NCBI GenBank assembly: GCA_029747015.1
Contig: JAKOGI010000184.1
Location: 418,001 to 482,000, forward strand
Length of the DNA stretch: 64,000 nucleotides
Direction: 5' to 3'
From: Carnegiea gigantea
Taxonomy: Eukaryota; Streptophyta; Magnoliopsida; Caryophyllales; Cactaceae
Shown here piece after piece: positions 10,842 through 22,729 of the stretch. Under the pieces are notes generated by a model. That model was not told the DNA's origin, searched no databases, and saw nothing but the letters and a program-made list of their open reading frames with translations. Numbering within the stretch: the first letter of the stretch is position 1; every line of letters begins with the position of its first letter. The position numbers and the translations under genes were made by a program.

Positions 10842-12187
10842 TAATGTATATATTCAAGGGGTTCATTTTCATTTCTCAAACTCCACTTCAAGGAAGATAA
10901 AAGTCCAACAAGATCATGCCTAGAAACGTTCACTTCTGGTTCCATTATATGAATTCCATGATACAAGACACTTTAAGGAGTTTATGTTGAACTTCAAAGT
11001 GCCTTTTTCAAAAGGGATTTCCAAATGGGGATTAAGAGCATCATGCATCATGCCTATAAATCCTACTACTATTATTGAGCTTAAGGAAGGTCAAGAAAAG
11101 CTTAAGGAGGCCAAGTAGAGAGCCCTCACATGCAAGAAAGCTGTGGAGATCCCTAATAAGCTAGCACCTAGCTCATCCGCATATACCCCGATTTTGTCAC
11201 ACTTTTGTAGCAAACTTTAATGGGCCAAATTGCTGATGGTCCTTACATTAATCAAGCCTAAAGAATAAGCTTTCCAACAAGACTAACCACGTTTTATTTG
11301 GAGTTCATTTAGTTGGTCAACCTCAGCCCACAAAATCGGATATCAAACTGCAGGCTAGTTTTGGATAGTCTCCACTCTTTGACCCATAACTTTTAAACGG
11401 CTGATCCAAATGCTATGAAACCACCTCTGCTGGAAACTAGACATCCTAAGCTTCCCAATGAATCAAGAATCATCAAATTTGGATCCATAACCAGAGAGAT
11501 ATACTTGTTTGAAGTTGGGTAAGTTGCTAATGTGAAAGCATTAAATGCAAAACACGTGAACAATGTGAATGCTCCCCATTTCGGCTCTTGCTGCTTTGTG
11601 CCTCTTCCAAAGCCGTGTCTCCCCTCCTCTTGCAAGGCCAAAACATATGGGAATTTTAGATTCATGCATCGCCCTTGCTGCTACACTCATTTCACATCAA
11701 CAACATCAAGGGACACACCTCTTTAGCTTTGATTCATCCGTATGCAGCATCCCTTGTATTCACTTGCTTTCTTCACACCTTTTCATTTGTTTTCCTATGT
11801 CTTTTCATTGTGTAAGGCCTCTACTATATAAGGGTCATAGTTTAGAGTCATTTTGGAAAAAAAAAGATTATTCATCAACTTTCGGATTAAGCAATACAAA
11901 TTCGGCATTTGAGTAGATTTTCATTTGTGTTTTCAAAACCTGATTCTATATCTTGAGTGTTGACAATCTCAAGTGGTGTTCTAGGTCTCTTATTCTTATC
12001 TAGGTGGTGATTAACTTCTGTATCCTAGATTGGGTTAAGGGATTGCTCAAGGTTTGGCTTGAGTGGCTCCATTGGATTATCTCAAAGTCAAGTCTTGAAC
12101 TATCCTTTTTACTTTCCTTGTTTTCTCAATTACAAAAACCACAAAAATACTTAGCTTGGTCATTTGGGCTCTCTTTTATATACATCA
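10842..12187 (+). repeat. 3' LTR of element F
   Basis: 1346 bp, starting TAATG and ending CATCA, directly followed by target duplication TATGC. It matches 8862-10208 throughout. The right flank resumes the minus-strand reverse transcriptase of element D. Confidence 0.92.
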
Positions 12188-12192
12188 TATGC

Positions 12193-13550
12193 TCTTTGGA
12201 ACTGGCCAAGACCGAATTACCTTAACCTTACTCTCATTAACCTTGACTCCTTGGGCAGTAACAATGTAGCGTAAGAAGGTTACCTCCTTGGAAAAAAAAA
12301 AAAGTACACTTCTGAAGGTTACCATAAGGCTTCTCTCTTTCCAGAACAACCATGATCTGAGTCAAGTGATCTTGGTGTTCCGCTTCAGTCTTGCTATAGA
12401 TTAGAATATCATTAAAATAGACCACCACAAACTTCCCAATGTAAGGCCTAAACACTTGGTTCATGAATCTCATAAAGGTACTGGGTGCATTTCATAATCT
12501 AAATGGCATTGCAAGTCATTCATACAAGCCTCCTTTGGTTTTGAAAGCTATCTTCCACTCATCTGCTTCTCTAATCTTGATATGATAGTAACCACTCCTC
12601 AAATCAACCTTAGAAAACACAATGAAATCATGAAGTTCATCTAGCATGTCCTCTAGTCTTGGAATAGGGTGCCTATACTTGATAGTGATCTTATCTATGA
12701 CACAGCTATCCACACACATTCTCATGCTCCCATCATTCTCAGGGACTAAAAGGGCTGGAGCGGCACAGGGGTTAAGTGATTCCCTAACCAACCATTTGTT
12801 GATCAGTTCATATACTTGCGTTTATATTTCCATAGTCTCCTTAGGATTCATTCTGTATGCTGGCTATTTTGGGAGTATGGCTCCTGGATTGAGGTCAATA
12901 CGGTGTTGGATGGATCTTTTGAGGGTTAGGCCAGAGGGTATCTCATTAGGAAAGACATGACTGAATTGCGCAAGTAATGAGATAGCAAAGGGATGGCTTA
13001 GGGTTAAGTGTTCTGGTTCCTCAAAGGCAGTGAGGATCCACTCCTTAAAAGGCATTAAACTCATGATAAGAGCCCTTCAGTAATAGTTCTCCATAAGTGA
13101 GAAATAGATCGACTTGTTCGGGGTTCTTTTATGGCTTTGGTTTGTGGATCTGGGAAGGGCTTAAAGGGGCAAGGGTAATCTTTTTCCAATCCTTAGAAAA
13201 TGAGTAAGTATTAAGGTAACCATCATGCTTTACATTCTTGTCAAATAACCAGGGCCTACCAAGTAAAATGTGACATGCATCCATTGGGATTACATCACAC
13301 TAAAGCTCATCTTAGTGATTCTGGCCAATGGAGAATGAAATTAGGCACCTTGAGTTAATTTACAACCCTTTACCTTGATTGAACAACAGAATGTTGTATG
13401 GATGGGGGTGAGCAGAAGCATGGAGATTGAGTTTCTCCACCATGCTTAGAGAAATAACATTGGCAAAGCTGCCTCCATGAATGATCAATGAGCATACCTT
13501 ACCTTGGACAGTACAACGAGAGTGAAAGATGTTCTCTCATTATTCTTCCT
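12193..13550 (-). pseudogene. Element D pol: reverse transcriptase and protease region
   Basis: On the minus strand this holds, right to left, the protease remnant (IIHGGSFANVIS near 13450, with His where the catalytic Asp is expected), the linker to reverse transcriptase (FSHVFPNEIPSG near 12960), fingers/palm ([20 protein letters not shown] near 12560-12620) and the active-site region at 12390-12440. That last region reads YFNDILIY instead of the YxDD type, so the first active-site Asp is Asn. A run of 12 A at about 12292-12303 and several stops break the frame. It continues at 8861 beyond insertion F. The enzyme is dead on two catalytic residues. Confidence 0.85.
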
Positions 13551-13908
13551 TGGTTTTAAGGCCACTCAAAGCTCTCCTTAAGACCAACATCTCTCCTTCA
13601 TCAACCTCCTCAACAATTTCCTCAGAATCTGCGTCCTGTTCCTCTATTAGGTGAACCTACTTTTCCTCAATCTCCTCCTCCTTAGCTGCCTCCTACTTGG
13701 CCAAGGTGATTACCTTTCTGTTTGGATAATTAGAGGCAATATGACCAAGACCTTGACATTTAAAACATCTTAACCTTGACATTTAAAACATCTTCTGGTG
13801 CTCATAGGGTTGGGATTAGGCTATTTTTATGGGACTAGGCTTTTCAGTGGAGCTTGGGTTTTTTGTGGGGTGGGAGGGGGTAATCTTGTGGGTTTAGGTG
13901 GAGGGTAG
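13551..13908 (-). pseudogene. Element D gag: zinc-knuckle end, cut by element G
   Basis: The minus strand reads an acidic linker rich in Glu (13600-13690) and a zinc knuckle CFKCQGLGHIASNY (about 13740-13790, last ligand Tyr instead of Cys), preceded by a Pro-rich stretch. A 23-bp tandem duplication (13750-13795) repeats the start of the knuckle and shifts the frame. The sequence stops at 13908, where the LTR of G begins. The capsid part expected next is absent at the other end of G. Confidence 0.8.
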
Positions 13909-15180
13909 TGATGAATGCTTAACGTATATATCATTTTAGGGTCATTTGGTTACATTTTTAGAAGAACTGTGTGCATTAAGTTACCATTTATACTCCTATT
14001 CTCGTTTTATGCTTAGCTATGGTTGTTTGATGATATTTGTAGAAATTTGGACTATTTTGACCCGACATTTGACCCTTATTTGTGTGTATATTGACACCCC
14101 ACGGATGCCCCTGAGATGCTATGCCCATGGAGCAAGAGAAGAGCAGAGAATTTGGTTCCAGCCAAGGCAACAGTCCAACCGTGGTGTCTACCACGGATCG
14201 TGGTAAGCTGACAATTGTGGCCTCTTCATCTCCCTTCAGCTATGTGGCTAAAAAGGCTTGAGTTCTTACTTAAAAGCCCATCCCTTAGCAGCAGAAAAAG
14301 AGAATCCACTACATAGATAGTCATTCCTACTTCCCAAAATTTTACTTTTTGTAGTTAGGATTTTAGTTTGATTTTTGTGCAAGTGAGAATCTTGAGTGAG
14401 GAACTTGGTTTTGTTGGTGGTTTGAAGACTTTGTTGAAGGCTGTCATCGCCAAGCCCTTCCCTCTCAAATCTCGCTGAATTGTTTGGTTAGTTATCTAAT
14501 TTTTAATCATGAGCGAGTAGTTTATCTTGTCTAGGGATTATATTTGTTAATAGAAGTGTAGTTGGATCATTTTATATTGAATAGAATTGTGCTTTATTTT
14601 CATGTTGGTTTGATTTCATTTTATCAAGTGATTATCATGTTGTGAGTGGACTTGTCCAAATTTGCTTGCACCCTTGAGACAATTGAGTGAAGAACTGAAA
14701 GGTGGAATTCGATTGTTAGATTGCTTGATAGGAGCTAATATAGCGATGGCTTGAAAGAGAAATTTACATGTTGGGAGGAAGAGAGAGTAATAAAAAAAAT
14801 ATTGAACTTAGATTAAGACAAATTAGTTTGAAAGAATGACTTTGATTTAGTTTAAGCAATTTGGTCGATTTTGAAAGAATAGACTAAATTCTAAATTAAT
14901 TGCAATTCCTTGAAATTATCCAATTAGAGAAAAGCACATGTTAATCGTATTGATCTAACACCTTCCTTAACTAAATAAATCCTAGGCGTTTTTCCTTGAT
15001 TGAATTTAGAATCAGTTAATTAGAATTTGCCAAATCAAAATCCTCGATTAAGTAATTGCTTAGTATTTTCTGATAGAAATGACTCGATTTTGTAATAGAA
15101 AGGACTTAATAGATTACTTTGGTCCCTAAGGACGATCTTTAAATCCATACTATGACACCAGTGCGCTTGTAGACATGTCA
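13909..15180 (+). repeat. 5' LTR of element G
   Basis: 1272 bp from TGATGAATG to ATGTCA, matched by 31774-32920. It contains a hairpin-like CCGTGGT...ACCACGG at about 14178-14202. It ends 5 bp before the primer site. Confidence 0.87.
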
Positions 15181-15185
15181 AGTTT

Positions 15186-15204
15186 TAGGCGCCATTGGCG
15201 GGGA
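15186..15204 (+). other. Primer binding site of element G (Athila type)
   Basis: TAGGCGCCATTGGCGGGGA resembles the TGGCGCCGTTGCCGGGGA primer site typical of Athila and Tat/Ogre elements, with a few changes. Confidence 0.8.
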
Positions 15205-15453
15205 CCAATTTATTAACTATTGAGTTAGTTTTACGAAATTGACTAAGTGTTTTATTTTCCTTTGTTTTCTTTCCTATTTATTGTTTAATTGCGTTGGTAG
15301 TGTTGGTGATTGTGCTTGCAGGAATCTTCCCCACTTATGTGAAGTCCATTTCTATGCAAACCCAATCCCTAGATCGAGAGGACTTTCTGTTTAAGGAGGA
15401 AGAAGCAAAAGATTGAAGAACAAAGACGCAAGGCTAGAAGAACTTCAACAAAT

Positions 15454-16340
15454 ATGGCGAGAGGAGGAGGTGACCAAAGAAGGACGCTTAGGGATTTTGT
15501 TACCCTTGGAGTCCAGGGAATCGCCTCAAGTATTGCTTGCCCTAACGTTGACGCAAATAATTTCGAGCTCAAGCCAGCTCTCATTTCCATGGTGCAACAA
15601 TCCCAGTTTGGAGGCACCCCTTTAGAAGACCTGAACTTACACCTCTCGGTCTTTTTAGAGGTGTGTGACACATTGAAGCTTAACAAAGTCTCCACCAATG
15701 CCATTCGACTGCGACCATTTCCCTTCTTACTTGCGGATAAGGCAAGAGCATGGCTGTATTCTTTGCCTTTCGGATATATCACCACATGGGATGAGCTTAC
15801 TAGAGCTTTCCTCGCCAAATTCTTCCCACCGAGTAGAACGATAAGTTTAAGGAATTAAATCACCAACTTTACCCAAATGGACGACGAGACGCTCTATGAG
15901 GCTTGAAACCGATTTGAGGATTTGCTATAGCTATGCCCTCATCATGGTCTTTAACGATGGATGATTGTTCAAGCTTTCTATAATGGTGTGATCCAACCTA
16001 TAAGGTCCACTATTGATGCGGCAGTAGGAGAAACTTTCATGAATAAAACTGAAGACGAGGCCTATAATTTGATTGAGGAGATGGCGCCCAATAATTTTCA
16101 ATGGTCCACCGAATGAGGCCAACCCAAGTAGGTTGCAGGTAAGCTTGAAGTTGATGCACTTACTTTGCTTTCTGCTAAAGTTGATGCTATGACTCAAAGG
16201 TTGAACCGTATAAATGTTAATGCTGTGAATTCTAGTGCCCCTCCCCCATGTGAAATTTGTGGTTTTATTGAACATGTGACTTTGAATTGTCAAGTTGGGA
16301 GTCCTTTTTCCTAAAACTCCAGTGAAGTCAATTATGTCCA
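15454..16340 (+). pseudogene. Athila-like gag of element G
   Basis: The first 135 codons (15454-15858) are open and show the Athila Gag core: ANNFELKPALISMVQQ, then DKARAWLYSLP and TWDELTRAFLAKFFPP. The same frame then continues with stops at about 15856, 15904 and 15928 through YNLIEEM to a zinc knuckle CEICGFIEHVTLNC near 16256-16297. The start ATG is chosen because it lies about 250 bp after the primer site and opens the family N-terminus. The product would be the particle protein. The stops make it non-functional. Confidence 0.87.
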
Positions 16341-17511
16341 AAACTTCAACCCGAGACTAGTCAATAATCCTTACTCTAGTACCTGTAATTCGAGTTGGAG
16401 GAATCATTCGAATTTCTCATATAGGTCTAATCCAAACCCTCTAAATATGCCCCCAATGAATGCTAGGCCACCCTCCGGTTTTCAAAGACCTCATTTTCCT
16501 CCACAAGTACCCCAAAAGTCCAATTTAGAGGCTATGATGGAAATTATGCTTTTGGCATAACAAAAGCAGGATGAGTATATTAAGCAATTAGCCTCTAAGG
16601 ATGATGAGCTTACAACTCACAATAAGATATTAGAAGCCTAAATCGCCCAATAAGCTAGCTTTTCATCTACACCCCCCGATGGACTTCCTAGTAAGCCCGA
16701 GACTAACCGTAGGGAGCAATGCAATGTTATGATTTTGAGAGGAGGGAAACAACTAGAGGGACCTAAGGGGGCTACCAATGATGAGTCTTTCCATGATAAG
16801 AATGAACATGTTGAGAATGTCGAGAAAGAGGTGTCTATACCCTCTAAGGGGCTGATCAATGATGTTGTGCATAAGCCTGACCAGGTTCCTAAGGACCCTA
16901 AGATCACTTCCCCAAAACCCTACATCCCACCTTTACCATTTCCTCAAAGGATGGCTAAAGCAAAACGTGATTTACAATTTAGGGAGTTTTTAGAAGTCCT
17001 TAAGAAACTCTATATAAACATTCCATTTACTGATGCTTTTACTCAAATGCCTTCATATGCTAAATTTTTGAAAGAAATTCTATCTAATGAAAGAAAGCTA
17101 GAAGAGCATGAGACTGTAGCTTTGACTGAAGAGTGCAGTGCAACGATCCAAAACGAGCTTCCTGCTAAGCTTAAGGATCCCAATAGTTTTTTAATTCCCT
17201 GCGTGATGGGGAATGCATCTATAAACTGTATTTGTGTGATTTAGCGTTAAGTGTGAGCTTGATGCCCCTTTTTATGTGTGAAAAATTAGAACTAAGAGAG
17301 ATGAGACTGGCTACTATCTCCTTATAATTGGCATATCGTTTAGTGAAATACCCTATGGGTGTCTTGTACGTGTCGGAAGACTTTTTGATTTTAGAAATGG
17401 AAGAGGATATGTGCACTCCATCATTCTTGGTCGGCCATTCTTAGCCGCCGCTGGGTTGCCGTCTTGATGTAAAAAAACAGTAAGCTATCTTTTGATGTAG
17501 GAGATGATCAT
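16341..17511 (+). pseudogene. Element G: gag-protease linker and protease remnant
   Basis: It includes a 171-codon open stretch (16729-17244) with MILRGGKQLEGPK near its start, a marker of the Athila gag-pol linker. A basic PPLPFPQRM... region and the protease entry (NELPAKLKDPNSFLIPCVMG) follow. The catalytic Asp region just after 17230 is broken by stops. The region down to 17511 still shows protease flap-like words in shifting frames (ILGRPFLA-like near 17425). Confidence 0.75.
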
Positions 17512-18936
17512 GTGGCGTTTAACTTGTTTAAAGCTGCTAAATTCCTTTCCATTTCTGATGAGTGCAATAAGATTGATGTGGTTGATGGTTTGATACGGGA
17601 AACCGTGTCTAACCTTGATTCTAATGATCCTCTCGAGCACTTGATGTTGAATAATAGCACTACTAAGGATGAAAATCTCAAAGTAGCCATGTGTGCTCAA
17701 CTTCTGGAAGCCTCTCCATCAATTCCAGTTTTCCTTGCTAAGGTGGAACCATCAAAGGTTGAAAATAAGCCCTCGTCTGATGAGGCGAAACCTCCCGAGG
17801 TAGAACTAAAACCCCTCCCTTCATCCTTGAGGTATGAATTTCTTGGACCTAACTCTACATATGCTGTGATTGTGAATGTAAGTTTGAATGCATCTCAAAT
17901 TGACTCTTTGCTTAGAGTACTTAGACTACATCGTAAAGGCATAGGATACACTCTTGATGACTTAAAAGGAATTCATCCTTCTATGTGTATGCATCGAATC
18001 TTAATGGAAGATGATCATAAGCCCTCAATTGAACACCAAAGAAGGTTGAACCCTAGCATGCAAGAGCTGGTCAAAAAGGAAATTTTGAAACTGCTTAAGA
18101 CCGACATTATCTACCTTATCTCCGATAGTACGTGGGTAAGCTCGGTCCATATTGTATCTAAAAAGAGGGGAATAACCATTATTAAAAATGAGAATAATGA
18201 GCTAATTCCCACTAGGACTATCACGAGATGGCGTATGTGCATTGATTTTATCGAAAATTGAATAAAGCTGCCCGTAAAGACCACTTCCCCCTTCCCTTCA
18301 TTGACTAAATGCTTGAAAGGTTGGCTAAGAACTCATATTTTTAATACTTAGATGGATATTCGGGATTCTTTCAAATCGCTATCCATCCTAATGATTAAGA
18401 GAAGGATACTTTTACTTGTCCTTATAGTACATATGCTTGTAGAAGGATGCCATTTGGTTTATGCAATGCCTCTGCTACATTTTAACGTTGGATGATGGCT
18501 ATTTTCTCTGATTTCATTGAAGACATAATGGAAGTCTTTATGGATGATTTTTTCGTATGTGGTGCAACCTATGACCATTGCTTGAATTACTTGTCCAAGG
18601 TCTTATAAAGATGTGAAGATGTGAATTTGGTCTTGAATTAGAAGAAGTGCCATTTTATGGTGCAAGAGAGGGCTGTCCTCGATCATGTTGTCTCTAACAA
18701 AGGCATTGAAGTTGGCAAAGCAAAGATAGAGGTGATTAAAAAATTGCCACCACTAACTTCTATAAGGGGTGTGAGGAGTTCTCTTGGACATGTTGGTTTT
18801 TACTGGTGGTTCATAAAGGATTTTTCGAAAATTGCAAAACCTCTCACCCAGTTGCTTGTTAAGGATGTGCCTTTTGAGTTTAATGAAGAATGTTTGAATG
18901 CTTGTCATAGGTTAAAAGAGCAGCTCCAGTAATGTA
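17512..18936 (+). pseudogene. Athila-like reverse transcriptase of element G
   Basis: The 249-codon stretch 17512-18261 runs from the protease/reverse transcriptase linker (NLFKAAKF, DPLEHLMLNN) into the fingers (RRLNPSMQELVKKEI, WVSSVHIVSKKRGIT, the NENNELIPTRT insert typical of Athila, WRMCIDF). From 18262 the frame is broken. Palm motifs appear in other frames, including the active site FMDDFFV at about 18538-18560. The thumb end and connection (SLGHVGFYWWFIKDFSKIAKPL) lie in 18657-18932. The two active-site Asp are still encoded, but the gene is split by several frameshifts. Confidence 0.87.
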
Positions 18937-19330
18937 AGCTCCGGATTGGCAGCTACCTTTTGAAGTGATGTGTGATGCAAGTAACTATGCAATGGGCGCT
19001 GTTCTTGGCCAACGAAAGGACAATAAGCCATATACCATATACTGTACAAGCCATGCTCTTGATGGGGCTCAGGTGAATTATGCCACAACGGAGAAGGAAT
19101 TCTTAGTGGTTATCTTTGCCTTGGAAAAATTTTGATCTTACTTGATCAATTCTAAGGTCATTGTCTTTGCTAATCATGCTGTTTTGAAACACTTAATAAA
19201 GAAATCTGACTCCAAACTCTGCCTCATTTGATGGGTCCTCCTTCTTTAAGAGTTTGATTTGGAGATCAAAGACAAGGTCGGGTTGGCAAATGTGGTTGCC
19301 GATCATCTATTTCGCCTAGGCCTCGGGCCT
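18937..19330 (+). pseudogene. Element G RNase H
   Basis: Translation in mixed frames gives PFEVMCDASNYAMGAVLGQ, NYATTEKEFLVVIFALEKF and, after stops, [13 protein letters not shown] sequence near 19300. The first Asp (CDAS) and Glu (TEKE) are kept. At least three stop codons break it. Confidence 0.8.
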
Positions 19331-20640
19331 ACTCCTGGTGAAGAGCTCCCCATTGACGACTCCTCCCTTGGTGAGCAACTCTTTGCAATTTCCCACCAAG
19401 CTACCCCATGGTATGCTGATTTGGTCAACTTCAAAGTGTGCGGGGTGTTACCTCGAGGATTGTCCTACCAACAAAGAAGGAAATTCTTTTCCGATGCCAA
19501 ACACTATGTATGGGAAGACCCTTTTCTTTACAGGCTGTGTGGAGATTGCCATTCTTTTCCGATCGCCTAGGTTCGTAGTGTCTTGCACCATTGCCATGCT
19601 TCAACCTAAGGTGGGCACTTTGGACCGAATAAAATGATTGCGAAAGTACTCCAAGTAGGCTTCTATTGGCCCACGCTTTTCAAGGATGTAAAAAAATTTA
19701 TCATGACTTGTGATAGATGTCAGAGAACGGGGAACATTACTAAGAGGCATGAGATGCCTCAAAGTGACATACTTGAGGGGGAGTTGTTTGATGTATGGGG
19801 GATTGATTTCATGGGTCCTTTTATTCCTTTCCATAACAACCTTTACATCCTTGTGGTGGTTGACTATGTTTCTAAGTGGGTAGAAGCCGTTGCCACCCCG
19901 ACAAAGGATTCTAAGGTTATCAACAAGCTCCTCAAGAAGAATATTTTCACAAGGTTTGGCACGCCAAGATCTCTTCTAAGTGACAATGGAACACCCTTTT
20001 GCAACAAGCCTCTTGAGTCACTATTGAAAAAATATGGGGTGTTTTATAAGGTTGCTACGCTCTACCATGCCTAAATAAAGGGGCAAGTAGAGCTCTCGAA
20101 TCGGGAGTTGAAGAGTATATTGGAGAAAACGGTGGATCGGTCCCGCCAAGATTGGTCACTTAAGCTTGATGATGCTTTTTAGGCATATCGCACCACGTAT
20201 AAGACTCCTATAGGCACTACTCCATACTAGTTGGTGTTTGAGAAGTCTTGTCACTTGCCAGTAGAGATGGAACATAAGATACATTGGGCTATAAAGACAC
20301 TCAATTTGATCTTAAAGCAGCTGGAGAACGGAGATTCTTACAACTAAATGAGCTAAATGAACTAAGGTTGGAGGCCTATGAGAGTTCATGCATATATAAA
20401 GAGCGAACTAAGAAGTGGCATGATAAACACATCATGAAGAAGAGATTCGAAAAAGGTGACATGGTCCTATTGTTCAACTTGAGATTGCGATTATTTTCGG
20501 GCAAGCTGAAATCTCGGTAGTTGGGACCATTTCAAATCACCAAAGTTCAACCTAGTGGAGCAGTTGAAGTGTAGATTGAGTCTATCAGTGTGTTCACAGT
20601 CAATGGACAGCGGTTAAAACCTTATCTTATGAGACAACCT
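19331..20640 (+). pseudogene. Athila-like integrase of element G
   Basis: The HHCC zinc region runs from about 19570 (HHCHAS...GGHFGPNK) to the CDRCQRTG pair near 19710. The core has D in VWGIDFMGPF (about 19795), D in LLSDNGTPF (about 19975) and E in [11 protein letters not shown] (about 20083). The C-terminal part includes AYRTTYKTPIGTTPY and the end near 20520-20640 (GPFQITKVQPSGAVEV-like). The stretch 19634-20074 is open for 146 codons. Stops at 20072, 20180 and 20228 and an earlier frameshift inactivate it. Confidence 0.87.
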
Positions 20641-21401
20641 ATTGAGAAGGCCACTGTCCATACACTCACTGATCCAAACCAAGCATGGAAGTATGGTTAA
20701 GGTCTTGACCTTAAAAGAGCGCTTCTTAGGAGACAACCCAAGCCCTCTTTTTTTTTCTTTTGATTTTCATTGTTACTTGTGGTTTTGAATAGCAAAAGAA
20801 CAAAAAAAAAAGAAGAAATAAAACAGAAAAAAAAAGACACAAAAAAAAGAGAGAGAAGAACAAATAACAAAGAAAAAAAAGAAATGTTTGGCTCCACGGC
20901 CAATTAGCCTAGCACCACGGCTGTGGGGTGCCAAACCAGGAAAACAAAAAAAATTTGGTGTGTAGCAGATACCACGATCAGCCCGTGGTGACCCCCACAG
21001 ACCGTGGTGAGCTGCTACAGGCTGCGGCCAAAGGCTTTAACCACAGTGACCATCCAACTTTCCCCCATCTTCTTCTTCTTCTTCTTCTTCTTCGACACTC
21101 TCTCTCTACCTCTCTCTTTCTCTCTCTAAACCCACCATTACTAAACCTTCAATACTCCCTCATTTCTTCTCATTTTTACTCCAACTCAAAATCCTTCCTC
21201 TTCACTTAATCTTTCTCTTTCTCCCACAAATTTTACCTCTTTCCACCATTTCTCCTTTAACCTCATCTTACCTTCACACATCCTCCATAAACATCTTCTT
21301 CCCTATCTAATTCTTCTTCTTTTCACTTAAATTCTTCATTTTTCTTCCTTAAATTTTATTTTTTAGGTTTTAGTTTCAATGTTTCTTCTCTTTTCACACC
21401 C
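20641..21401 (+). other. Element G spacer between pol and third ORF, with low-complexity tracts
   Basis: No coding sequence is evident. It holds A-rich tracts (20798-20885), several CCACGG/CCGTGG words (20899-21020), a (CTT)8 microsatellite at about 21068-21093 and CT-rich sequence to about 21130. Such a long leader before the env-like ORF is normal for Athila. Confidence 0.7.
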
Positions 21402-22729
21402 ATGGCACTCACCAAGAGACAAAGGAGTGTCAAGGAGGTAGGATTATCAAGCCAAGCATCTTCCCAGCCTCAATGGACCTCTTGAACTTCCACCAATGCA
21501 CGAGCTCAAGGTAACATTCCTCATCCTCTTGGTTTAACCAACCCCGATCATGTCGCTAGATATACTTGTTTGAATGAACGCATGATTGTGGCAAGTCGTT
21601 ATTATGATGAAGAATTGTTAGGATGTTTAGGAATGTTAGATGATATTCGGTGGTTGTTTACATGGGGTGATACGAGACATTTCATTAAGATAAACGAGCA
21701 TACATACCGGAACCTTACCATAAAGTTCCTGAGTACACTTCATGTTGAGGTCACTAGAGGGCATCAATGTCAAGCAGGGTACATTTCATTTAATTTGCAA
21801 GGACAATTATATGAGTTGAACTTAGGTACCTTCAACAGTATATTTGGTTTTCCACCTAGTACGGATTTCTGAACCAATAAGTCCCCTGCAAATTCAACCC
21901 AAATGCATTTTGGGGCGAGCTTTCAGGAAGTGTTAGGTATAATACTAGTTCTTTCAAGTGCACACATATTAGGAGCCCTTACATTCGTGTAGCTCTGCAT
22001 ATCCTAACTTGCTGTTTCTTTGCTCGAGATGGTAGTTTGAATGTCCTGAGACTATCTGAGTTATATTTTTTATCTTGTATGCTTGATGGTGTCCAACTTG
22101 ACCCCGGGTCGTTTTTGGCGAGGCGATTGTATAGTGCTGCTGTTAGCACTAAGGGTAGGATAGTCATTGGTGGTATTGTCATAATTATTGCTAGATTTTT
22201 GGGTATTAAGCCCAACCCTAAGGATAGAGTCTCTAGGTCCGAGTGGTTTGATCAAGCCATTTTTGATATCATTAACTTTTATAACGTAGAGGCTAGGTGT
22301 TTGTGCTGGATTTACCCTGGCGATTAGCTCCTACCGCTTCCCAATGTTGATCGAACTACCTTGCTTCACCGGGCTAACCTTTATTGGGTACCTGGTGATG
22401 CCGAGGTTGTTTAACCCACACCCCCTCTACCCCCTTATTCTAGTCAAGCCAGACCTAGTTCTTCCTCCCAACCACTCCCTATTGACTATGTCGACCTTCA
22501 AGCCACACTTAGGTCCATCCAGGAGGAGAAAGTATCCCTTCGAGCTTATGTTGCTTCTGAAAACGACGCTATTCATGACTTTGTCCAAGAGCGCCGCGAC
22601 GAGCTCCGTGGGATGCTTGATACCCAAGCTCAATAGTTCCAGGATTATAGGGCTTGTTTAGAGACCTGACGGGATTGGCATATCTCTTATGGCCAACCAT
22701 CCCATCCTCCTCCCCCACCTCCTTTTTGA
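21402..22729 (+). pseudogene. Athila env-like third ORF of element G
   Basis: It starts MALTKRQRS at 21402. A TGA at about 21483, a stop at 21870 and a frameshift near 21885 break it. The stretches 21570-21872 and 22037-22327 are open and contain the conserved block RYYDEELL...LGMLDDIRWLF, then FLSTLHVEV and the IFGFPP end. The downstream block VALHILTCCFFARDG...ELYFLSCMLDGVQLDPGSFLA follows. The end has a charged, coiled-coil-like stretch (RSIQEEKVSLRAYVASEND) and a proline tail. This family is often annotated as a putative plant transposon protein. No clear transmembrane segment or signal peptide is visible, so an envelope role is not supported here. Confidence 0.75.

Larger units (their letters stand above)
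8857..12192 (+). mobile_element. Element F: short non-autonomous LTR retrotransposon with TSD TATGC
   Basis: The LTRs are 8862-10208 and 10842-12187, with only 633 bp between them. Target duplication TATGC flanks the element at 8857-8861 and 12188-12192. The LTRs start with TAATGTATATA-type sequence and end with TATATACATCA, a near-perfect 11-bp inverted pair, so the termini are TA...CA where TG...CA is usual. The interior keeps a primer site, a tiny gag remnant with a zinc knuckle, the last part of pol and a polypurine tract. It lacks protease, reverse transcriptase, RNase H and integrase, so it must have moved with enzymes of a related autonomous element. The LTRs differ at a few percent of sites over the compared stretch, mostly C/T. 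Confidence 0.93.
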
